DNA from: Marinisporobacter sp.
GTDB taxonomy: Bacteria; Bacillota; Clostridia; Peptostreptococcales; Thermotaleaceae
Direction: 5' to 3'
DNA: 64,000 bases
Assembly (NCBI GenBank): GCA_025210525.1
Contig: JAOARP010000020.1
Span: 158,236 to 222,235 of the forward strand
The notes beneath the pieces were generated by a model. The model was not told the origin of the DNA. It worked only from the letters and a program-made list of their open reading frames with translations, and ran no database searches. The first letter of the stretch is position 1. The number at the start of each line of letters is the position of its first letter. Below are positions 56,836-64,000 of the stretch, piece after piece. The position numbers and the translations under genes were made by a program.

Positions 56836-58329
56836 TTGTATACGTGGAGAAAAAATTGGGTAAATAAATATGAATCTCTTTGGGGTGTTTTTGAAAAATT
56901 CAAGTATGCAAACTCTATAACAAATAGAGAAATCCATGAATTATTTAGTATTTGTAATGAAAAAGGACTAGTCAAAAAATCAGTATCCAAAAAGAATAGT
57001 TCATATATAACTATGGAAGGTATTGATGAAAATAAAGTTAAAAAGATATTAGGATATGACTTGAAGAAAATCAATTTAAATAATATCGAAGAACTTACAA
57101 GAATTCTTTCTAACGGAAGTAATATGAATATACAAGAATTTTTTAGCTCGAAAATTAGAATATGTCCTCAATGTATGAAAATAGGATATCATTCTTTATG
57201 GCATCAATGTACTTTATTTAGTGAGTGTTATATTCACCAAAATATTAAATTGATTTTATTAAGTTGTCCAAAATGTATGGAAACTTTTGACTATAAATTT
57301 GATAGAAGCTATAAAGATAATGCGTTTAGATGCATTAAATGTGGTTCTCCATATATTGAAAACGTTAATGTGAAACAAATGTTTCAAAAGTGGAATATAG
57401 ACGAAAAAAAATTAATACCCACAGGTAAGTTTGAAAAGTGGCTCAATTTAAATAAAGACAAGGAAAATATTCAAAATAAATTATTAGTATATAAACCTAT
57501 TCGATCAATTTCATATCATCGAGATATTAAACCTAAATACTATTTAAAACTGTTAGATTATCTTGGAGATAGCAATATTTTATCAGAAATATTCGCCTTA
57601 AAAAATATGATTTCAAGAGTTATAGAAAATAAAAATATAAAATTAATTTCATATAGTGAAATACATTGTAACAAAAAAGCAGAATTATTTGATTATAACA
57701 TAGAGCAATCTTATATCTCAATATTAAAATCAATTGCCAGAAGAATTAGGAAAGAAAATGGAATTACAAATAAAAAAATAGAAACTGCAAAAAGATTTTT
57801 TGTTAAATTAAGTGATTACTTTGTATATAAATCTGTATTTAATTATGATTTTGATTATGAATCTGAAAAAAAACATATTGATATTCCTACATTTGCATAT
57901 ATGATGTGGCGATGTGAAATACAAGGATTAAAGGAAATCCTACATGTTCATACAAAAAATAGATACAATAAGTTTACATATAATACAAGTGAATATAAGA
58001 ATCTTATAGGAGATACAGAGTTTTTTGAATATATACATAGAGAACTAATATTAGAACAATTTAAACCAAGTATTAATTCTAAGTGCATAATCGAACATAT
58101 TATGGCTAACTTATTATCATGGCATTATACAAATTGGACTCGTGTAATCAAGCATTATAAAACTAAAAAAACACAATTTGATTCAGTACGCTCAACTGAT
58201 GTATTTTCTTACATGTTATATATAATGAATGAAATTCGATCTTGTATTGTACCAGTTTTTTTTATAAAAAGAGTAGGGAAAAACAAAATTGAAATTTATG
58301 CTATAGATTTAAAAATATTTACTAGTTAG
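56836..58329 (+). CDS. tniQ: TniQ/TnsD-family target-selection protein
   Basis: The 497 residues have the TniQ zinc region: IRICPQCMKIGYHSLWHQ, LFSECYIHQNIKLI, SCPKCMETF and FRCIKCGSP (about residues 110-175). TniQ proteins bind TnsC; longer TnsD-type members also bind a specific target DNA by their C-terminal half. At 497 residues this is in the TnsD-like size range, so it may choose the site by sequence. The start is TTG at 56836 after AAGGTGATG. It is the last gene before the right end. Confidence 0.87.
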   Translation: MYTWRKNWVNKYESLWGVFEKFKYANSITNREIHELFSICNEKGLVKKSVSKKNSSYITMEGIDENKVKKILGYDLKKINLNNIEELTRILSNGSNMNIQEFFSSKIRICPQCMKIGYHSLWHQCTLFSECYIHQNIKLILLSCPKCMETFDYKFDRSYKDNAFRCIKCGSPYIENVNVKQMFQKWNIDEKKLIPTGKFEKWLNLNKDKENIQNKLLVYKPIRSISYHRDIKPKYYLKLLDYLGDSNILSEIFALKNMISRVIENKNIKLISYSEIHCNKKAELFDYNIEQSYISILKSIARRIRKENGITNKKIETAKRFFVKLSDYFVYKSVFNYDFDYESEKKHIDIPTFAYMMWRCEIQGLKEILHVHTKNRYNKFTYNTSEYKNLIGDTEFFEYIHRELILEQFKPSINSKCIIEHIMANLLSWHYTNWTRVIKHYKTKKTQFDSVRSTDVFSYMLYIMNEIRSCIVPVFFIKRVGKNKIEIYAIDLKIFTS

Positions 58330-58355
58330 TAAACCAATAGGTGTCTATAAAATTT

Positions 58356-58509
58356 TGCAATAACTTTTGTGTCACAAAGTCAAAAAAATATGTTTAATCT
58401 GCAATAATTTTTGTGTCACAAAAATTAAATTTGAATCTTAAGTAATGAGATTTAGTAGCTTGCAATAACTTTTGTGTCAAATTTGCAATAAGATTTGTGT
58501 CATTAGACA
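58356..58509 (+). repeat. Transposon right end with four TnsB-type binding sites
   Basis: Sites, all in the same direction: R4 TTGCAATAACTTTTGTGTCA (58355-58374), R3 CTGCAATAATTTTTGTGTCA (58399-58418), R2 TTGCAATAACTTTTGTGTCA (58460-58479) and R1 TTGCAATAAGATTTGTGTCA (58483-58502). R1 and R2 are only 3 bases apart. R1 has the same AAGATTT variant as left terminal site L1. Confidence 0.88.
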
Positions 58510-58514
58510 ACAGT
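58510..58514. repeat. Target site duplication, right copy (ACAGT)
   Basis: ACAGT directly follows the terminal ACA of the right end and equals 48351-48355. Confidence 0.9.
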
Positions 58515-58614
58515 GGTAGAGCTATAAAAATATATCATGTTCTTATAGAATCTAACTATTCCCTAAATATACATTTAAAGAATAGTTGAACTTGTAATAA
58601 AACCTCTTTTATTA

Positions 58615-58715
58615 TTATCTAAGCTCTTCTTCTTTAGCTATAATTGATTCTAAGAATTTATAATAACTTAAATCAATCAATTTAGTAGTATATGATAATA
58701 TATTGTATATTGATT
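58615..58715 (-). pseudogene. Possible 3' remnant of an unknown gene
   Basis: On the minus strand an open stretch of about 33 codons reads YNILSYTTKLIDLSYYKFLE and SIIAKEEELR before its stop at 58615. It has no start codon with a ribosome binding site and a stop just upstream. It may be the end of a gene lost before or after the transposon insertion. Family unknown. Confidence 0.35.
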
Positions 58716-58856
58716 TTTAAGTACATTTTATATTTAGTTAAAGTACATTTCAGTTATTTCTATTGATAATATTTATCATTTGTTATTTTAGTATTGCTTT
58801 CCCTTAATTCATATAATATTAAATGCACTATAATTTAATGTTTGAATTTTATAAAT

Positions 58857-59737
58857 TTATCCAATTCTTTTAGATTTTTTTAAAATCTTTATTATTGTTT
58901 TCAATTCAATTACTGGTATTATCTTTTGAGCATCAAATTTTAAAATCCATTCTCTGCTTTCTTTCATTAGGCATAATACATTACCATCTCTAAGTTTTTT
59001 CTTTTCATTAATATTTAGATCAACTTCCCAACATACCACATAATCAAATGTTTCAAATGGATGGTCATGCCTAAATAAACTACTTAGTTTATATTCGATT
59101 TCTACTAGCACCTTTTTATTATTAGTATCTAAACAAATCATATCAGTAGTAGAATTATGAGAATAATGTCCAATTTTACTAATATATTTTGCTAGATGTT
59201 TTGTATTTTGATTAGCTATAATAGCTGTAAAGAGTAAAGCTACTTGTGATTCATTATCTGGTTGCTTTGCTATTGAAAATTCGTTCATAGATAGATTGTG
59301 CATTTTATCAAAATTTTTCTACCGTATATTCAGGTATTTTATCATTACATAGGCATTCCCATGGATTGTCCATAATAACTTTATAAGATCGATTATCTCT
59401 AGTTTGAGTATATAGAGTAATTCTGTCACTCTTAAAATATGTTTTAGTCCCTAATCCTTTTTCTCCTATTCCTGGTTTGCTTTTATTTGAATCTCCTAGA
59501 TTAAAAAATCTGTGTATAGTATTTAAAATCCATGCCTCTACCATCATCTTGTATTTCAAGAACAAATCTCCCTGCATTATTTCTGTATATAACAATTGAA
59601 ATAGTCTTTGCTTCTGCATTATGAGAATTGCTAATAGCTTCTCTTAAAACTTCTAATGGGTTTACTATATTTTGTGCGATTTTTTTGAATAGTGATGCAT
59701 CTTTTACTTGTGGTTTATATACTTACAAATTATTCAC
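58857..59737 (-). pseudogene. Broken GHKL ATPase - nuclease-like gene
   Basis: Three adjoining frames give one protein. From a GTG at 59737 (AGAGG upstream) the frame meets a TAA after four codons, then reads KDASLFKKIAQNIV, PLEVLREAISNSHNAEA (N box) and IQDDGRGMD (G1 box). It shifts frame near 59540 to ILNTIHRFFNLGDSNK and GIGEKGLGTKTYF (G2 box). It shifts again in an A5 run near 59312 to FDKMHNLSMNEFSIAKQ and on to DTNNKKVLVEIEYKLSSLF, which may be a PD-(D/E)XK site. The intact protein would be about 290 residues. Both shifts lie at or near homopolymers, so read error must be excluded. Confidence 0.7.
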
Positions 59738-60086
59738 CTAACCTCTCGGAAAGATATTTTAAAAACTTCACAAATATGAGATAACCTCACAATATAGTAT
59801 TTTCTTTCTAATAAAATCAATACATATTATCAAAAATTTAGAATATTATCAGTAATAACATCATAAAGTGACAATAAAAAAAGAACCCTTGAATAATTAA
59901 GTACTAAGTTAGTTATTCAAGGGTTTTGAATAGATAAAATTATATTTTGTTAGAATAATTGAGGTTATAACCGACATACGTGTAAAAATGAGTTACATAC
60001 TGGATATTAATTTTATCGTGTAGCTTTTCTTGTTTGGATAGAAACATCTCCTGTAATACATTTTAAGAATAATATGTACCACTCCA
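59738..60086 (-). other. Spacer with minus-strand terminator
   Basis: AACCCTTGAATAA (59884-59896) and TTATTCAAGGGTT (59913-59925) form a perfect 13-bp stem; on the minus strand it is followed by CT7, so it ends transcription of the gene at 60087-60734. The remainder is AT-rich with no gene. Confidence 0.7.
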
Positions 60087-60734
60087 TTAAATAATTTTTA
60101 TAGTTATCATAATGTCTTGTTCTAAATTATTAAGATTAACTAATTCCTTCTTGGTCAAGTATTTAATATATCTATCTACTTCATTAGGATATATTGTTTT
60201 TGCAATAGTTTGCAAAAGGTTTCGACCATCCTCATACAATCTAAATTCTAATGGTATTCCCTGTCCTTCATCATGCTCAAAATCACGTATTTCCTCTATT
60301 AATTCCATGATTAACTCATTCTTGCTTATAGGATGATTGCTACATAATTTATGTGATAAAGAGACATCTCCCCGAATAGACCTTTCTAGCAAACTATATT
60401 CCTTAAAGGATAATTTTGTATCTTCTCCATATCTTTCACAATCTATAATTCTTCTAACGATTTCAATTAGTTCTTCTTTTTTGATGTCTAATACTTTTTT
60501 AGGAATAGGTGAACTTGCTTCTTGAATAAAATCATCTAATGAGATGAATGTATAATAATTTTTAAAATAATCTAAATCATATTCTCTTCCAGTAAATTTA
60601 TTAAATTCTTCTATTTCTCTTGTTGCATCCTCTTTATTTTCAATTTTATGTTCAATAGTTTCTATTTTAATTCTTAAAATCCCTTTGAACTCATCAGTTC
60701 TTTCTATTGGTAATAATTCTTTTCTTAATTCCAT
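60087..60734 (-). CDS. Probable immunity-type protein of unknown family
   Basis: Not recognised. The 215 residues are acidic and mostly helical, with EEIRDFEHDEGQGIPLEFRLYEDGRNLLQTIAKTIYPN near the C-terminus and a central KKEELIEIVRRIIDCERYG. There is no membrane segment or Cys motif. The ATG at 60734 follows GAGGGG by 7 bases. It is the last gene of a minus-strand array of small acidic genes, each preceded by a short C-terminal tail that looks like a toxin tip, so an immunity role is inferred from place and composition. Confidence 0.55.
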   Translation of the reverse strand: MELRKELLPIERTDEFKGILRIKIETIEHKIENKEDATREIEEFNKFTGREYDLDYFKNYYTFISLDDFIQEASSPIPKKVLDIKKEELIEIVRRIIDCERYGEDTKLSFKEYSLLERSIRGDVSLSHKLCSNHPISKNELIMELIEEIRDFEHDEGQGIPLEFRLYEDGRNLLQTIAKTIYPNEVDRYIKYLTKKELVNLNNLEQDIMITIKII

Positions 60735-60750
60735 TTTCTTACCCCTCAAT

Positions 60751-60882
60751 TTAGTACGTATATTTGGTTTTCACATAACTACCAGTATTTCCGATATCAT
60801 CCGAATGCTTTACCTCAGGGAATGTTGGGAATATGGACAATCTAGCTAGTTTGTCTATTACTTTACTTAATTTTCTTATGTC
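60751..60882 (-). pseudogene. C-terminal remnant, possibly of a polymorphic toxin
   Basis: An open stretch of 43 codons without start reads DIRKLSKVIDKLARLSIFPT, then EVKHSDDIGNTGSYVKTKYTY and stops at 60751, 17 bases before the next gene start. A tail directly in front of an immunity-like gene is how displaced toxin-tip modules look. No toxin family was identified. Confidence 0.4.
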
Positions 60883-60893
60883 CTATATACATG

Positions 60894-61274
60894 CTACTTT
60901 TTTTGATATACTATTTCAATATCACCATCTACAAAACCCACACCAACAACTCCAACACTTTTCAACTTTTCCGTAAATTTGCCATGAACTAGGTATTTTT
61001 TAACAAGTTCAATGATAAATCTAAGTCCTTCTTCCCAAGTATCACCTGTTTGTTCATTTGCAATTATGAATATATTTTCACCTGTTGTAAAAATTTCATC
61101 ACATGCCCAATCATCATCTTCCTCTGGAAGAGTTTCTGAACCAATTAATTGAACATGATATTCTTCTTCTTCCTCGTAGAGATTGAAGTTGAATGCCTTA
61201 ATTTCCTTCGGTAATTCTAACACCAAATATTGATTTAACCATTCTGAAAACTTCCTTAGTATGGTAGTATCCAT
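60894..61274 (-). CDS. Small acidic immunity-like protein
   Basis: Not assigned to a named family. The 126 residues are acidic (LYEEEEEYHVQLIG, LPEEDDDWACDEIF) with an alpha/beta pattern and a Gly-rich end (SVGVVGVGFVDGDIEIVYQ). The layout recalls polymorphic-toxin immunity proteins, which are small, acidic and single-domain. AGGGAGGAA precedes the ATG at 61274. It is flanked on both sides by short toxin-tip-like remnants. Confidence 0.6.
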   Translation of the reverse strand: MDTTILRKFSEWLNQYLVLELPKEIKAFNFNLYEEEEEYHVQLIGSETLPEEDDDWACDEIFTTGENIFIIANEQTGDTWEEGLRFIIELVKKYLVHGKFTEKLKSVGVVGVGFVDGDIEIVYQKK

Positions 61275-61332
61275 GCGTATTCCTCCCTATATAATCTCAT
61301 TTACGTGAATTTCATATAACATTCTTGCTATG

Positions 61333-61467
61333 TTACGGCGTTCCACATAATTTTCGTGGAATATCTGAAAATAGTACATTATATGATGCTAGACTCTTTG
61401 CAGAAGCAAAAACAACATGATTTGCTTGCTTAAATAATAAAATATATGCATTGTTTATTATTTGGTT
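61333..61467 (-). pseudogene. C-terminal remnant, possibly of a polymorphic toxin
   Basis: A frame overlapping the end of the gene at 61458 reads NQIINNAYILLFKQANHVVF, then ASAKSLASYNVLFSDIPRKL and stops at 61333, about 60 bases before the next start. It has no own start codon. Family unknown; position suggests a displaced toxin tip. Confidence 0.4.
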
Positions 61468-61739
61468 ATGAATTCAGAAGCAAATTCCTTATATACCTTT
61501 TGTGTATTTAACTGCTTTGCTGATATATTGATAATCTCATCATCTGAGTCAGATAACCAAATAACAAGAAAACGCTCATCAGTTTTAGTACCAGATAATC
61601 CTTCATATTCAAGTTCTTTCATAGCTTGAAGTAATGTGTTAAGAATATCTTTTTTGAATTTAACAAATTCTTCTTCCAGTTCTTCATCATATTTGGAAAT
61701 AATTCTATTTACTTCTTCAAACATTTCAAGATCGTCCAA
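61458..61739 (-). CDS. Small acidic protein, possible immunity protein
   Basis: Not recognised. The 93 residues begin with a charged helix (MDDLEMFEEVNRIISKYDEELEEEFVKF) and have a beta section (DERFLVIWLSDSDDEIINIS). Acidic, no Cys, no membrane segment. GGAGAAG precedes the ATG at 61739. It belongs to the minus-strand immunity-like array. Confidence 0.5.
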   Translation of the reverse strand: MDDLEMFEEVNRIISKYDEELEEEFVKFKKDILNTLLQAMKELEYEGLSGTKTDERFLVIWLSDSDDEIINISAKQLNTQKVYKEFASEFITK

Positions 61740-61867
61740 AAAACTTCTCCTGCATATATATAATACAAGTGGTGCATTATCTCGATATTTAATGTCATAT
61801 AGCTTCTGTTTGCATACACCTTATTAATCCAACATTCATATACTTTTCTTCTTTGATTTATAGATAT

Positions 61868-61936
61868 TTATAAACTTATTTGGTATTTACCAAATTGTTC
61901 CTCGTATTTAGCTACTTCTTCATAATAATAACTCAC
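61868..61936 (-). pseudogene. Short C-terminal tail, possible toxin remnant
   Basis: Directly overlapping the SUKH-3-like stop codon, 22 codons read SYYYEEVAKYEEQFGKYQIS and end at 61868. A GTG could start it, but without a ribosome binding site. It resembles the last residues of a larger protein and precedes the gene at 61739. Confidence 0.35.
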
Positions 61937-62388
61937 AACAATTTAGGTTTTTTTCCCGTTATAAGTGTGTTATTTAGGAATTCTGCAATATTGCTACCAA
62001 GTAAATAAACCTCTGTATAACTTCCCATGTATATTTTCCGGCTTCTTCCAACATATAAAAACCACTGTTCATATACCATCCCTAAGGGAAATAGTTTTTC
62101 TCCTGCAATTGATTCAAAAATCTCTAATCTATCTACCTCACCTGAACCTGCATTTAAAGCATGAAAATCTATATCTCCAGAATAATGATTGTGTGATTTG
62201 TTCCTCTCTTGTCTTATTTCAATTTCGCCGAGTTCTTCCAACACTTCTATTGCATATGGAAAACACTCATAACCCTCATCAGTTAATATTTCGATCCAAT
62301 GTGAAATATCAATTTTTCTTCCTATATTCCATCCAGACTTTTCGAGAATTTCTATCGTTTCTTTTTCTAATAATGAAATATCTACCAT
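61933..62388 (-). CDS. SUKH-3-like immunity protein
   Basis: The 151 residues match the SUKH-3 pattern: an N-terminal helix (LEKETIEILEKSGWNIGRK), FPYAIEVLEELGEIEIRQ, IDFHALNAGSGEVDRLEIFES and IAGEKLFPLGMVYEQWFLYVG, ending with YTEVYLLGSNIAEFLNNTL. SUKH proteins are immunity proteins to diverse nuclease and deaminase toxins delivered by contact. GAGG precedes the ATG at 62388. No matching toxin gene is intact in the window. Confidence 0.72.
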   Translation of the reverse strand: MVDISLLEKETIEILEKSGWNIGRKIDISHWIEILTDEGYECFPYAIEVLEELGEIEIRQERNKSHNHYSGDIDFHALNAGSGEVDRLEIFESIAGEKLFPLGMVYEQWFLYVGRSRKIYMGSYTEVYLLGSNIAEFLNNTLITGKKPKLL

Positions 62389-62505
62389 ATTAACCTCACC
62401 ATTAATAAATTTTTGTTTGAATTATTTAATTAGTATTTGACATAACAACTGATTCCCATCACTGAAAAACTGAAAATTTGTTATTTATACTTTTCAGTAA
62501 ATTTA

Positions 62506-62701
62506 TTAGCATTTCAACCATTCATACATAAATCCCCAATCCCTCACAGTACCATTCTTATTGAGGATTTCAAGGTACCTCCCATCTCCTCTTCCTACAG
62601 TGCAAATGTAATTTCACTTTTATTTTTTCTATATTATAATTCTTGTAGCTTGCTTTTTTCCATAACTTTAACTGCTTTTTATCTTCTTGAACAGTAACCA
62701 A
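62506..62701 (-). pseudogene. Frameshifted small gene in the immunity array
   Basis: One frame reads TVQEDKKQLKLWKKASYKNY and NIEKIKVKLHL; the next frame continues with ICTVGRGDGRYLEILNKNG and TVRDWGFMYEWLKC to a stop at 62506. The two parts join smoothly at about 62605 by one indel. The start is not clear. Product unknown, in keeping with a small immunity-type protein. Confidence 0.45.
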
Positions 62702-62744
62702 TTTGATTAATAAAAATTTTCAAATCTTAGTATGATACGCTTTC

Positions 62745-63299
62745 TTAGTCTTTGCAAGTTAAATAGTCACGAACTTCCATCAATGCAAATCCTAAAAGAT
62801 TTTCCCCTTTCCACAGTAATGGATTCTCTATAGCTTTGTCATCTGCTGACATTCCAATGCCCCAAATTTTATCGTAAGGACTTGCTTCAACTATTATCTT
62901 ATTCTTTGTCGCTATCAAAAAAATTTTCAATTCTTCATTCTGAGTAAATTTTGATAAATTTCCCTTCAATACAATGTCATAACGATTTTCTTTCCATAGT
63001 AATTCGCTAAAATTTTTAACCTGTCTTCCTAGAGCCTTTATTTTCTTTGGATCTTTAGCTTTTATTATCTTATCTAATGTTTCATAATCATTAAACAATC
63101 GTGCCTTTTGTGCCATCATGTATTGTTCCATACAAGAATAGTTTACATTCTCAACTTGAAAAGTTGATGCCCACCATTGACTAAAACATGATTTAGTTAT
63201 TGACCCATCTGAAGATTTTTGATGCCCCCAGAAGAATAGAAACTTCAAACTTCTGCCTTTTCTAAAATCCTTTCTTATACTATCAATTGAATATTTCAT
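62745..63299 (-). CDS. NADAR-family protein (YbiA-like)
   Basis: The 184 residues show the NADAR fold: FLFFWGHQKS, CFSQWWASTFQVENVNYSCMEQYMMAQKA (the Glu-Gln-Tyr-Met core), NRYDIVLKGNLSKF, SPYDKIWGIGMSADD and WKGENLLGFALMEVRDYL. Family enzymes act on ADP-ribose-like or N-glycosidic substrates; some reverse DNA guanosine ADP-ribosylation as antitoxins, others (YbiA) cut riboflavin intermediates. The ATG at 63299 follows GAGGTAG. Its place next to immunity-like genes makes the protective role attractive but unproven. Confidence 0.82.
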   Translation of the reverse strand: MKYSIDSIRKDFRKGRSLKFLFFWGHQKSSDGSITKSCFSQWWASTFQVENVNYSCMEQYMMAQKARLFNDYETLDKIIKAKDPKKIKALGRQVKNFSELLWKENRYDIVLKGNLSKFTQNEELKIFLIATKNKIIVEASPYDKIWGIGMSADDKAIENPLLWKGENLLGFALMEVRDYLTCKD

Positions 63300-63519
63300 T
63301 ATACTACCTCTTTTCAATATATTTTAAATAAATTTCCTCATTTCGTAATTTTTTATAAACACCAAAGAACACTCCAACTCCTCACATATCAGCTAACAAT
63401 CGATTACCGACATTGAAAGTTTGCTTTTTACCTTTTAGCGTAATAATATAAAATATTCTATACCTATTTTGTCATAAAATTTGTCAATTTAGGTCGATTT
63501 CATGGAATGTTTTGTATAA

Positions 63520-63550
63520 AAATAAAGGCGATTTTGTAGATCACCTTTTA
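63520..63550 (-). terminator. Terminator of the small membrane protein gene
   Basis: AAAGGTGAT and ATCGCCTTT on the minus strand (one G-T pair) enclose a 7-base loop, followed by ATTTTTA. Confidence 0.65.
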
Positions 63551-63653
63551 TTTCTTACATTTTTATAGTTTTAGGTATTTTAGTAAATTGAGGTAGGAGC
63601 ATGTTTGAAATTATTGTTTTATGCATAAAACTAACTCACAATATATATCCAGA

Positions 63654-63848
63654 CTATGGTTTTCCATAAAAACCGACTATTGCTACTAGCAAACCAAATA
63701 TGCCAACATACACAAAATTAATTACCAAAAGAACATTTCTAAGAATTTTGTGTTCATCATTTGCTTTAAATGCAACCAAAATACAAGCCAATGATACTAT
63801 TAATGATAAAATCATCAGTTCTGCTGCATTTATTACTCTTGCTAACAT
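63654..63848 (-). CDS. Small two-helix membrane protein
   Basis: The 64 residues have two hydrophobic helices (about 8-28 and 38-60) joined by a short charged loop (KANDEHKILRN). Family unknown. No ribosome binding site lies before the ATG at 63848, and the IS3-family end begins only 20 bases upstream, so the insertion may have removed the original promoter or first codons. Confidence 0.5.
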   Translation of the reverse strand: MLARVINAAELMILSLIVSLACILVAFKANDEHKILRNVLLVINFVYVGIFGLLVAIVGFYGKP

Positions 63849-63867
63849 GTAAGTTATAATGGTCTTC

Positions 63868-64000
63868 TGTCAAGAAAACGGACAAGTTAAATTCGCACAA
63901 TCCTGTGTAGTCATTTAACTTGCAAAAGTCTCTTCATAATCATAAGGAGATTTCATATCACAGTACTTATGAATCCTCGTTGTGTTATAAAATGTCTCTA
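63868..64000 (-). mobile_element. IS3-family insertion sequence, cut by the window edge
   Basis: The end begins TGTCAAGAAAACGGACAAGT at 63868, with the 5'-TG of IS3 elements and a GGACA motif common in the IS150 branch. It encloses the end of a transposase gene. The other end and the target duplication are outside the window. Confidence 0.7.
63915..64000 (-). CDS. IS3-family transposase (OrfB), C-terminal end
   Basis: The last 27 codons on the minus strand read ETFYNTTRIHKYCDMKSPYD then YEETFAS and stop at 63915. FYNxxRIHxYCDxxSPxxYE is the conserved C-terminal signature of IS3-type DDE transposases. The remainder lies outside the window. Confidence 0.85.
   Translation of the reverse strand, partial: ETFYNTTRIHKYCDMKSPYDYEETFAS

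Larger units (their letters stand above)
48356..58509 (+). mobile_element. Tn7-like transposon, complete, 10,154 bp
   Basis: The left terminus is TGTAGAATGACACAA, the right terminus (reverse complement) TGTCTAATGACACAA; the match continues through ATCTTATTGCAAATTT, giving about 31-bp inverted ends with two differences. ACAGT occurs directly outside both ends (48351-48355 and 58510-58514), a 5-bp target duplication as in Tn7 transposition. Inside are tnsA, tnsB, tnsC and tniQ at the right side and a two-gene cargo at the left. All genes point the same way. No cas gene or CRISPR array is present, and no tnsE-like gene was seen. The perfect duplication suggests a recent insertion. Confidence 0.92.

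Noticed and set aside
61965..62393. Plus-strand open frame of 142 codons
   Set aside because: It is antisense to the SUKH-3-like gene, which has the better start and family pattern.

Overview
The window is low-GC DNA from what looks like an anaerobic, spore-forming member of the Clostridia. Supporting signs are a mutS-mutL-miaA-hfq-spoVK-like-ynbB series, a four-subunit ferredoxin-dependent 2-oxoacid oxidoreductase, an IspH-S1 fusion of the clostridial type, LexA boxes of the Firmicutes GAAC-N4-GTTC type, a YjcZ-like small protein, and a probable selenocysteine-containing glutaredoxin. The genus cannot be fixed from the sequence alone; relatives of Alkaliphilus or Crassaminicella would fit. 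No rRNA, tRNA or CRISPR array was seen.

Positions 1-30500 are a dense, mostly plus-strand housekeeping region. It holds the end of topoisomerase III, an ABC-F ATPase with a structured leader, RNA-modification genes (rluB, mnmM, miaB, miaA), surE, the korDABC operon followed by an RpiR regulator, cmk, ispH-rpsA, cheR, a MerR regulator, alanine dehydrogenase, the UGA-containing glutaredoxin, mutS, mutL, hfq, a SpoVK-like AAA ATPase with three small partners, and ynbB.

Positions 30500-48300 are mixed. Accessory genes (GIY-YIG, TerD-vWA, a DUF262-HNH-RAMA protein, PC4-like, acetyltransferase) and gene remnants (YbaK, a small membrane protein) lie among core genes (prfC, degV, iron alcohol dehydrogenase). 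An SOS module follows: divergent lexA and yneA sharing three LexA boxes, next to a tyrosine recombinase. A secreted GH18 protein and a SLATT-like membrane protein close the region.

Positions 48356-58509 are a complete Tn7-like transposon of 10,154 bp. Its termini are TGT...ACA, it is flanked by a perfect 5-bp duplication (ACAGT), and each end carries four copies of a ~20-bp TnsB-type site. It encodes tnsA, tnsB, tnsC and tniQ. Its only cargo is a two-gene operon: a Rossmann/methyltransferase-like protein and a tandem-DUF262 protein without a recognisable nuclease domain. This is the best candidate for an undescribed, probably defensive, system.

From 58600 to the end almost everything is on the minus strand and accessory. 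There is a broken GHKL-ATPase/nuclease-like gene, then immunity-like genes (one SUKH-3-like) alternating with short C-terminal tails that look like displaced toxin tips, a NADAR-family gene, a small membrane protein, and the end of an IS3-family insertion sequence cut by the window edge.
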